DNA of 64,000 nucleotides from Longimicrobium sp. (lineage in GTDB: Bacteria > Gemmatimonadota > Gemmatimonadetes > Longimicrobiales > Longimicrobiaceae), in contig DASVQP010000044.1 of the NCBI GenBank assembly GCA_036389135.1, forward strand, positions 1-64,000, given 5' to 3'. Below are positions 57,404-64,000 of this stretch, piece by piece. The notes below the pieces were generated by a model, which had not been told where the DNA came from, searched no databases, and saw nothing but the letters and a program-made list of their open reading frames with translations. The translations under genes were made by a program, and so were the position numbers. Positions within the stretch are counted from its first letter, which is position 1. Each line of letters opens with the position of its first letter.

Positions 57404-58579
57404 TCAGTACGCCGTGAACAGCAGGTGGTTGTTCGTCGTCTTGGAGCTGGTCACCACGCCCTTGGTGGTGGCGGCGAAGAGCGCGTCACGCACCTGCTGC
57501 GGGGTGGCGAGCGGGTTGCTCTGCAGGTAGAGCGCCGCCACGCCGGCCACGTGCGGCGTCGCCATCGACGTGCCGCTGATCGTGTTGGTCTCCGAGTTGC
57601 CGCCGCCGATCCACGCCGAGGTGATTCCCGAGCCCGGCGCGAAGAAGTCCACGCAGCTGCCGTAGTTCGACCAGGTGGTCTTGGCGTCCGCCTTGGTGGT
57701 CGCGCCGATGGTGATCGCCTCGGGAACGCGCGCCGGCGAGTAGTTGCAGGCGTCCTGCTCACGGCCGCCCATGTTGCCGTTGCCGGCCGCCACGGCGGAA
57801 GACACGCCGTCCGCGATCATCCGCTTCACCGCGTCGTCCACCGTGGTGCTGGCACCGCCGCCCAGCGACATGTTGGAGGAAGCCGGAGTCCCCGCCGCGT
57901 GGTGCGAAACCACCCAGTCGATCCCCGCCACCACACCGCTCCACGAGCCCGAGCCCCCGCAGTCCAGCACGCGCACGCGGATCAGCGTCACGTTCTTGGC
58001 CACGCCGTACGTGCTGCCGCCCACAGTGCCGGCGACGTGCGTGCCGTGCCCGTTGCAGTCGTCGTTGCCGTCGGTGAACGCGTCGAAGCTGGAGGGCGAG
58101 ATGCGGCCGGTGAACTCGCTGTGCCCGGTGTCGATCCCGGTGTCGATGATGTACGCGTTGACGCCGAGGCCGGTGTTGTTGTACGTGAAGGTGCCGCTCA
58201 GCCCCGAGCGCGCGTCGATGCGGTCCAGGCCCCAGGTGGCGTTCGACTGGGTGGTGGAGGCCGTCGCGATGCCGTCCTGCTCGATGTAGCGGACGTTCGG
58301 GTTGTGCTGCAGGGCGTTGAGCTGCCCGGTGTTCAGCGTGCCGGCGAAGCCGTTGACGGCCGCGCTGTACACGTAGCGCGGGTTGACCCCGGCCACCGCC
58401 GCCACCGAGCGGGGATCGGCGCCCTCGTTGAGGATCACCATGTAGGAGCCTTCAATCGCGCCGCCGGAGGCGGCCGACAACACGGGCGCATCGGACGGAG
58501 TCGCGCCGGTCACCACGTCGGAGCTGTCCGAGCAGGCGGCGAGAGCGAGGAACGGCAGGAGGGCCAGGCTGCGCTTCAT
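57404..58579 (-). CDS. Secreted S8 (proteinase K-like) serine protease, copy 2
   Basis: A 391-residue tandem duplicate of copy 1. It has the same order: lipoprotein-like signal ([20 protein letters not shown]), I9 pro-domain, [27 protein letters not shown] and [11 protein letters not shown], all catalytic residues intact, ending NNHLLFTAY. A number of surface segments differ, including the linker near residue 125-135 (DARSGLSGTFTYNNTG) and the region before the Ser. Start ATG at 58577-58579 has GAGGT eight bases ahead. A much longer frame upstream is not credible. Shared upstream palindrome and leader words suggest the duplication included its promoter, so both may be controlled by the same regulator. 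Confidence 0.9.
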   Translation of the reverse strand: MKRSLALLPFLALAACSDSSDVVTGATPSDAPVLSAASGGAIEGSYMVILNEGADPRSVAAVAGVNPRYVYSAAVNGFAGTLNTGQLNALQHNPNVRYIEQDGIATASTTQSNATWGLDRIDARSGLSGTFTYNNTGLGVNAYIIDTGIDTGHSEFTGRISPSSFDAFTDGNDDCNGHGTHVAGTVGGSTYGVAKNVTLIRVRVLDCGGSGSWSGVVAGIDWVVSHHAAGTPASSNMSLGGGASTTVDDAVKRMIADGVSSAVAAGNGNMGGREQDACNYSPARVPEAITIGATTKADAKTTWSNYGSCVDFFAPGSGITSAWIGGGNSETNTISGTSMATPHVAGVAALYLQSNPLATPQQVRDALFAATTKGVVTSSKTTNNHLLFTAY

Positions 58580-58744
58580 GGGGACGACCTCGTAGCGAAA
58601 GGATCTTGCGGCGATGCACCAGAATGGGCACTCGCACTGCACCTCGGTGGACGGCCTCCCCACAAGGCACGTCCGGTGCCGCATTTGTTTCCGGGCTAAG
58701 TGCTTGTCGCGGATGGGTTTAGATTTTAGGCGCCCCGAAAAGCC

Positions 58745-58761
58745 CGCACCATTGTGGTGCG
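58745..58761. promoter_or_regulatory. Palindrome upstream of protease copy 2
   Basis: CGCACCA-TTG-TGGTGCG, the same as at 57194. It lies about 166 bases before the ATG, and on the minus strand a TAAAAT box follows the palindrome at 17 bases, so the half-site may overlap the -35 region. This suggests a regulator binding site. Confidence 0.5.
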
Positions 58762-58825
58762 CTTCCGCCCCACCCTGTATCACCCGCACGTGCCAGTAGC
58801 TGATCCGCGCCGTCTCGCGAACTGC

Positions 58826-58905
58826 ATCTGGAAACGAGAAGGCGCGGAGCCGCGGAGAGGCGCCTGAAGCCCTCCCCGCGTCTCCGCGCCTCCGCGTGAG
58901 ACCTG
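58826..58905. repeat. GCGGAG / CTCCGC inverted repeat
   Basis: An arm of GAAGGCGCGGAGCCGCGGAGAG and a complementary CTCCCCGCGTCTCCGCGCCTCC, similar in composition to the repeat near 57270. It lies between the uvrA stop (58914) and the protease promoter region. Confidence 0.6.
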
Positions 58906-58913
58906 CTGTTTGC

Positions 58914-61784
58914 TCAGGCCGCGCCCGCGCCGGCCCGCTCCAGCAGCGGAACGAGGTAGCGCCCCGTGACGCTCTCCGGCACGCGTGCCACATCCTCCGG
59001 CGTCCCCATCGCCACCACGAGGCCGCCGTCCGGGCCGGCGCCGGGCCCCAGGTCGATCAGCCAGTCCGCCGTCTTGATGACGTCCAGGTTGTGCTCGATC
59101 AGCACCACCGTGTGCCCGGCGTCCACCAGGTCGTCCAGCACGCGCAGCAGCTTGCGGATGTCGTCCATGTGCAGGCCGGTGGTGGGCTCGTCCAGCACGT
59201 ACAGCTTCTTGCCGCCGCGCCGCGCCCCCAGCGCCAGCTCGCGCGCCACCTTGATGCGCTGCGCCTCGCCGCCGGAGAGCGTGGGCGCGGGCTGGCCCAG
59301 GCGCAGGTAGCCGAGCCCCACCTGCTGCAGGTGCCAGAGCGCCTGGCCCAGCCGGTCCTCGTGGATGAAGAAGCGGATCGCCTGGTCGATCGTCATCTCC
59401 AGCACGTCGCGGACGTTGCGCCCCTTGAAGCGCACGTCCAGCACCTCCGGCTTGAAGCGCGCGCCGCCGCAGATCTCGCACGGCACGAAGACGTCCGCCA
59501 TGAAGACCATCTCCACCTCCACCTGCCCCTCGCCCTTGCACGCCTCGCAGCGCCCGCCCGTGACGTTGAAGGAGAAGTGGCCCGGCGTGAGCCCGCGCTG
59601 CACCGAGTCCGGCAGGGAGGCGAAAATGCGCCTGACTTCGTCCCATGCCTTGATGTAGGTGACCGGATTGGAGCGGGGGGTGCGGCCGATGGGGCTCTGG
59701 TCCACCAGGACCACTTCGCGGATGCCGCCGGTGCCGCTCATCCGCTCGTAGGCGCCCACCCCCTCGCCCATGTGCCGCTTGGCGCTCGTCTCGCCGCCGG
59801 AGAGCTCACGCTCGAGGGCGCGATAGAGGACGTCGTGGACCAGAGTGCTCTTTCCCGATCCGGACACGCCGCTCACCACCGTCAGCGCGCCCAGCGGGAT
59901 CTCCACCGACACGCCGCGCAGGTTGTGCTCGGTGGCGCCCTCGATGCGGATGCGCGGGCCGCGCGTGGGGCGGCGCCGCTCCGGAATGGCGATCTCCTCG
60001 CGGCCGCTGAGGTAGCGGCCGGTGAGGGTGTCCGCGTGCATGATCTCGTCGAGCGTCCCCTGGAAGACGAGCTGGCCGCCCAGCTCGCCGCTCCCCGGCC
60101 CCAGCTCCACGATGTGGTCGGCCATGCGCATGGCCTCGGGGTCGTGCTCCACCACCAGCACGGTGTTGCCGCCCTCGCGCAGCCGTACCAGAAGGGCCAG
60201 CAGCCGGTCGTTGTCCGCCGGGTGCAGGCCGATGGTGGGCTCGTCCAGCACGTACAGCGTATCCACCAGCCGGCTCCCCAGCGCGTTGGAAAGGGAGATG
60301 CGCTGCGCCTCGCCGCCGGAAAGGGTGCGCGTCTGCCGCTCCAGCGTCAGGTAGCCGAGCCCCACGTCGTTCAGGAAACCGATTCGTGACTCCAGCTCCT
60401 TGAGGATCGTCTCGGCTATGCCGCGCTCCTGCTCGGAGAGGAGGGCGGGGGGGCACTCCGCGCCGCCGCCGGAGGGAACGGCGCCGCGCAGCGACGCCGC
60501 CCAGGGCCGGAGCTGCGCCAGCGGCAGCTCCGAAACCTCGGCGATGGTGCGCCCCGCCACGCGGATGCGCAGCGCCTCCGGCCGCAGCTTGGCGCCGTCG
60601 CACAGCGGGCAGGTGCGCGCGCTCTGGTACTGGCGGATGAAGACGCGGATGTACGCCTTGTAGCGCTTCTCCTCCAGGTCTTCAAAGAAGTCGATGACGC
60701 CCTGGAAGCCGCGCACCCCGTGCAGCACCTTGTGCCGGAACTCCTGCGGCAGATCCTGCCACGGCGCGTCTACCGAGACGCCTTCCTTGCGCGCGAAGTC
60801 GGCCAGCTTCTTCCGCTTGGCCTCGTAGCGCGGCATCCGCCAGGGATCCACGGCGCCCTCGGCGAGCGAGCGGGCCGGGTTGCACACGATCAGCGACTCG
60901 TCCAGCCGCAGCACCGCGCCGAAGCCGGTGCACTCCGGGCAGCTCCCGTACGGGTTGTTGAAGGAGAAGAGCTGCGGCGTGGGGTTGGCGAACTCGATCT
61001 CCGGGTGCTCCGGGCAGCGGAAGCGGTCGGTGAAGCGGAGCGGCTTCATCCCCACCGGCACCACCACCGCCTCCCCCTCGCCCTCGGTGAAGGCGGTGCC
61101 CAGCGAGTCGGCCAGGCGGCCGGACTGCTCGGCATCCACCTTTACGCGGTCCACCACCACCAGCAGCTCGCCGGCCGCGGTGAGGTCGGTGCCCGCGGGG
61201 AGCTCGTCCAGGTGCATCTCCGCGCCGTTCGCCAGCACGCGCACGAAGCCCAGCGCGCGCAGGTTCTCCACCACCAGCGCGTGCGTCACGCGGGCGGAAA
61301 GGGGGAGCGGAAAGCACACCATGGCGCGCGTCCCCTCCGGAAGGCGCAGCACCGCGTCGGTGGCGGTCTGCACGCTGTCTGGCCGGATCTCGCGGCCGCA
61401 GGGAAGGCCGGGATGCCCGGGGCAGTAGGTGCGGCCGACGCGCGCCCACAGCAGCCGGAGGTAGTCGTAGACCTCGGTGGCCGTGCCCACGGTGGAGCGG
61501 GAGGTCTTGGTGGGGTTCCGCTGCTCGATGGCCACCGCCGGCGAGATGCCGTCCACGCGGTCCACGTCCGGCTTCTCCATGCGGTCGAGGAACTGCTTGG
61601 CGTACGTCGACAGCGACTCTACGTAGCGCCGCTGCCCCTCGGCGTACACCGTGTCGAAGGCGAGCGACGACTTCCCCGACCCCGAGGGCCCCGTGACCAC
61701 GATCACCGCGCGGCGCGGGAGATCGAGGTCCAGGTTCTTGAGGTTGTGCTGCCGGGCCCCACGGATGACGATGCGATCTTTCAT
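58914..61784 (-). CDS. uvrA: UvrABC excinuclease subunit A
   Basis: A 956-residue double ABC ATPase that finds bulky DNA lesions with UvrB in nucleotide excision repair. The first Walker A is GPSGSGKSS (32-40), the second GVSGSGKST (about 640). Two signatures, [15 protein letters not shown] and [17 protein letters not shown], and Walker B boxes [13 protein letters not shown] and [13 protein letters not shown] are present. Zinc-finger Cys pairs include CPEC (about 281), CPLC (about 395) and CEAC/CEIC (about 745-760). DEEP-like features of UvrB-binding are normal. It lies alone on the minus strand. Upstream boxes (61794-61822) put transcription only a few bases before the ATG, so it appears nearly leaderless; no ribosome binding site is seen. 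Confidence 0.96.
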   Translation of the reverse strand: MKDRIVIRGARQHNLKNLDLDLPRRAVIVVTGPSGSGKSSLAFDTVYAEGQRRYVESLSTYAKQFLDRMEKPDVDRVDGISPAVAIEQRNPTKTSRSTVGTATEVYDYLRLLWARVGRTYCPGHPGLPCGREIRPDSVQTATDAVLRLPEGTRAMVCFPLPLSARVTHALVVENLRALGFVRVLANGAEMHLDELPAGTDLTAAGELLVVVDRVKVDAEQSGRLADSLGTAFTEGEGEAVVVPVGMKPLRFTDRFRCPEHPEIEFANPTPQLFSFNNPYGSCPECTGFGAVLRLDESLIVCNPARSLAEGAVDPWRMPRYEAKRKKLADFARKEGVSVDAPWQDLPQEFRHKVLHGVRGFQGVIDFFEDLEEKRYKAYIRVFIRQYQSARTCPLCDGAKLRPEALRIRVAGRTIAEVSELPLAQLRPWAASLRGAVPSGGGAECPPALLSEQERGIAETILKELESRIGFLNDVGLGYLTLERQTRTLSGGEAQRISLSNALGSRLVDTLYVLDEPTIGLHPADNDRLLALLVRLREGGNTVLVVEHDPEAMRMADHIVELGPGSGELGGQLVFQGTLDEIMHADTLTGRYLSGREEIAIPERRRPTRGPRIRIEGATEHNLRGVSVEIPLGALTVVSGVSGSGKSTLVHDVLYRALERELSGGETSAKRHMGEGVGAYERMSGTGGIREVVLVDQSPIGRTPRSNPVTYIKAWDEVRRIFASLPDSVQRGLTPGHFSFNVTGGRCEACKGEGQVEVEMVFMADVFVPCEICGGARFKPEVLDVRFKGRNVRDVLEMTIDQAIRFFIHEDRLGQALWHLQQVGLGYLRLGQPAPTLSGGEAQRIKVARELALGARRGGKKLYVLDEPTTGLHMDDIRKLLRVLDDLVDAGHTVVLIEHNLDVIKTADWLIDLGPGAGPDGGLVVAMGTPEDVARVPESVTGRYLVPLLERAGAGAA

Positions 61785-61793
61785 AGAACCGAA

Positions 61794-61822
61794 ATCATAC
61801 CGAACGGAGCCGCCGATGTAAA
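61794..61822 (-). promoter_or_regulatory. Promoter of uvrA, nearly leaderless
   Basis: Minus strand TTTACA (61817-61822) and TATGAT (61794-61799) with a 17-base spacer. The -10 ends 10 bases before the ATG (61782-61784), so transcription would start about 3 bases before it. No Shine-Dalgarno sequence is present. Confidence 0.6.
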
Positions 61823-61921
61823 GCTCGTGCCGGACGGCCGTTGCGCCGCCGGAGGGAGGGCATCCGCGGGTCTGTGCAAAGTTCGTTCAATCGCCGATTC
61901 CCTCCGTGTCACAGACGGGTC

Positions 61922-62231
61922 TTGACGCGTTGGGGGGGTGCCGCTAACGTACCGCTAACCTCCCAGTATGGTACGAGTTCCCGTATCAGTCTAGCCCAAC
62001 AAGCCCCATCTGTTTGTTCGGAGAGCGGCCCCCCGGGCTGCCTCCATTGTTTCCCCCCCCAACGATCTCTGCCAGGAGGTCAACGGCACCACACCCCTCT
62101 CGTAGCGCCACGCGCCGGCAGCATCTCCATCCGTCGCAGATCACACCGTGCGCAGGGTCCCGGCAACCGCCGCGACCAAACCGAAACCGACCGCCGGCAC
62201 ACAGAGCCGGCGCGTTCCAGGAGGACGTGGA
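61922..62231 (+). promoter_or_regulatory. Promoter and leader of susC copy 3
   Basis: TTGACG (61922-61927) and TAACGT (61945-61950) are 17 bases apart. The leader is about 275 nt. CGCCGGC-ACACAGA-GCCGGCG (62192-62212) precedes GTTCCAGGAGGA, as in copies 1 and 2. The ATGCGA-type hairpin and most other leader words are not obvious here. The two other susC leaders are longer and more alike. The -10 is weak. Confidence 0.5.
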
Positions 62232-64000
62232 ATGAAAACAACCCGTTGGCTTTTCGCGGCGGTGGTCGCCGCAGCCACGGCGTCCGCTCCGCTGGCAGGG
62301 CAGGAGCCCGCCACCGTGACCGGACGTGTGACGAACTCGGCGGGCGCGCCCGAGAGCGGCGTGACCGTGCGCATCAACACGCTCGGCATCAGCACCGCCA
62401 CCACCGCGAACGGCACCTACCGCCTGGTGATCCCCGCGGGCCGCCTGCGCACCGGCCAGCAGGTGGCGATCTCCGCCTCGCGCGTGGGCCTCGCGCAGTC
62501 CACCCGCACGGTGACGCTGAGCCCCGGCGCCAACCTGACCCAGAACTTCCAGCTCGGCACCGACATCCTTGAGCTCGAGGGGATCGTGGCCACGGGCGTC
62601 AGCGGCGGCGCCACCGAGCGCGCCAAGGTGCCCTTCACCGTGTCGCGTGTGGAAGCGTCGCAGATGCCGGTGCAGGCGGTCAACCCGCTGAGCCAGCTGC
62701 AGGGCAAGGTGCCGGGGGCGAACATCGCCACCGTGAGCGGCCGTCCGGGCGTGGCGCCGCAGGTGCTGCTGCGCGGCCCCACCTCCATCAACGCGTCTGG
62801 CCGCAGCCAGGAGCCGCTGTACATCGTGGACGGCGTGGTGCTCAGCGGGAGCATCGCCGACCTCAACCCGGCGGACATCGAGAGCGTGGAAGTGGTGAAG
62901 GGCGCGGCCGCCGCCACACTGTACGGCTCGCGCGCCGCCTCGGGCGTCATCAGCATCACCACCAGGCGGGGCAAGGAAGGCGGCGTGCGCTTCAACGCGC
63001 GCTCCGAGTACGGCGTCAACGACGTGGAGCGCGACTTCGGCATCGCGCGCAACCACGCGTACCTCATGGACGAGACGGGGACGCGCTTCTGCGCCATCGA
63101 CCCGTACGGCTCCAGCAACGTCTGCTCGCGCACGCTGGACTACCGCGCGGAGCAGGCCCGCATCAACAACGCGCCGGGCGACTTCGCGCTGAGCCCCGCC
63201 GGCCTTCCGGTGGACCCGGGCTCGTCGATCGCGGGCGACGTGCTGCGCCGCGCCTTCGTCTCCAGCCGCTACCCCGGCACCACGTACAACGCCGTGGACC
63301 AGCTGGTGGACCCGAAGCCGCTCATGCTGAACGACTTCTCCATGTCCGGCCGGTCGGGGTCCACCTCGTTCTTCGCGAGCGCGGGCCACACCAAGCAGGG
63401 CGGCGCCATCATGGGGCTGCAGGGCTACGAGCGCGGCAACGCGCGCGTGAACCTGGGGCACCAGATCAACAACCAGTGGTCGGTGGACCTGAACACGTAC
63501 ATCAGCCGCAGCACGCAGGACGGCTTCAACGCCGAGGAAGGGAACGGTCCGTTCTTCCGCCTCACGCGCGTGCCGGCCTCCAACGACATCACGCAGCGCG
63601 ACACGCTGGGCCGCCTCTTCATCCGCCCGAACCTCGGCAGCGGCGGCACCCAGAACGAGAACCCGCTCTACTTCCTTGAGAACAGCGAGCGGATGGACGT
63701 GCGCTGGCGCTACCTGCTGGGCGCCACGGTGAAGTACGCCCCGGTGGAGTGGCTGGAGTCCGACGCCAACTTCAGCGTCGACCGGCTGAACACCACCTAC
63801 GAGCAGTTCGCCAACAAGGGCTTCCGCACGCCCACCTTCAACGAGCTGACCAACAACGGCCTCGTGTACAACGGCGTGCGCAACGACCAGTCGATGAACG
63901 GGAGCGCCGGCATCACGCTGCGCCCGGACATCTGGTCGAAGCTCAACACCCGCATCACGGGACGCTGGCTGTACGAGCAGCAGGACTTCGACAACCGCAA
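62232..64000 (+). CDS. SusC-type TonB-linked receptor, copy 3, cut by the window end
   Basis: The first 589 residues of a SusC-like receptor (the frame stays open to the last base). The signal MKTTRWLFAAVVAAATASAP is followed by PLAGQ, then VTGRVTNSAGAPESGVTVRI and NGTYRLVIPAGR, the carboxypeptidase-like domain of copies 1 and 2. The plug has NPLSQLQGKVPGANIATVSG, QEPLYIVDGVVLSG, NPADIESVEVVKGAAAATLYG and GVISITTRRG. Barrel strands begin after residue about 240. SusD would be expected beyond the right edge. It is divergent from uvrA. The head is close to that of copy 1 and 2, the barrel is not, so it probably binds another ligand. Confidence 0.9.
   Translation, partial: MKTTRWLFAAVVAAATASAPLAGQEPATVTGRVTNSAGAPESGVTVRINTLGISTATTANGTYRLVIPAGRLRTGQQVAISASRVGLAQSTRTVTLSPGANLTQNFQLGTDILELEGIVATGVSGGATERAKVPFTVSRVEASQMPVQAVNPLSQLQGKVPGANIATVSGRPGVAPQVLLRGPTSINASGRSQEPLYIVDGVVLSGSIADLNPADIESVEVVKGAAAATLYGSRAASGVISITTRRGKEGGVRFNARSEYGVNDVERDFGIARNHAYLMDETGTRFCAIDPYGSSNVCSRTLDYRAEQARINNAPGDFALSPAGLPVDPGSSIAGDVLRRAFVSSRYPGTTYNAVDQLVDPKPLMLNDFSMSGRSGSTSFFASAGHTKQGGAIMGLQGYERGNARVNLGHQINNQWSVDLNTYISRSTQDGFNAEEGNGPFFRLTRVPASNDITQRDTLGRLFIRPNLGSGGTQNENPLYFLENSERMDVRWRYLLGATVKYAPVEWLESDANFSVDRLNTTYEQFANKGFRTPTFNELTNNGLVYNGVRNDQSMNGSAGITLRPDIWSKLNTRITGRWLYEQQDFDNR

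Noticed and set aside
58896-60389. Plus-strand frame of about 500 codons opposite uvrA
   Set aside because: Antisense shadow of uvrA with His/Arg-rich low-complexity sequence; uvrA on the other strand is complete.
1-64000. tRNA or rRNA genes
   Set aside because: No cloverleaf with a TTC-arm consensus or rRNA-like conserved block was recognised by eye; a tRNAscan-SE or Infernal search would be decisive.

Overview
This is a high-GC (about 70 percent) bacterial chromosome segment with didermic, oligotrophic features: three SusC-type TonB receptors (two paired with SusD lipoproteins), a Kdo transferase (WaaA), LemA/TPM proteins, many secreted lipoproteins and a three-gene ceramide operon. Gene styles (SusC N-termini, arrays of short hairpin repeats, DUF4344 peptidase, dense lipoproteins) point to Gemmatimonadota, probably Longimicrobiaceae. 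This is inference; no rRNA gene is present to prove it. No tRNA, CRISPR array, intact insertion sequence or replication origin was seen.

Layout. 0-3 kb: a small membrane protein, a membrane glycosyltransferase and a lower-GC two-gene island. 3-6.6 kb: ceramide operon (reductase-like epimerase, serine palmitoyltransferase, bacterial ceramide synthase-like acyltransferase). 7-10 kb: a small HTH-like protein and a molybdate ABC transporter modABC. 10-15 kb: a sigma-54 activator flanked by two paralogous lipoprotein genes, with a TPR protein and a secreted protein. 15-17 kb: lower-GC patch with a zinc-ribbon gene, several strong hairpins and a DUF3800 fragment. 17-22.7 kb: metallopeptidase, quinone oxidoreductase, lipoprotein, flavin reductase, membrane spermidine-synthase-like protein. 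23-28 kb: sbcDC and trpE. 28-41 kb: two susCD pairs separated by a lipoprotein, ftsH and a small acidic protein. 41-48 kb: lipoprotein, waaA, a PfpI-like membrane fusion, an M23 peptidase and two M16-like proteins lacking the catalytic motif. 48-55 kb: TPM / nucleotidyltransferase / LemA operon, lipoprotein, two amidohydrolases, Arg-rich secreted protein. 55-64 kb: tandem proteinase K-like proteases, uvrA, and a third susC cut by the window end.

Non-coding structure is the most unusual part. (1) Arrays of short hairpins with conserved linkers and varying but self-complementary stems recur in at least eight gaps, six of them between convergent genes and none between divergent genes; some supply stop codons of neighbouring genes. 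(2) The three susC genes have long leaders (about 275-313 nt) behind 17-bp-spaced promoters; two keep the same hairpin at identical distances from promoter and start codon, and all three keep a GCCGGC hairpin just before the ribosome binding site. (3) The two tandem S8 proteases share a palindrome and other leader elements upstream. (4) uvrA appears to be transcribed almost from its start codon.
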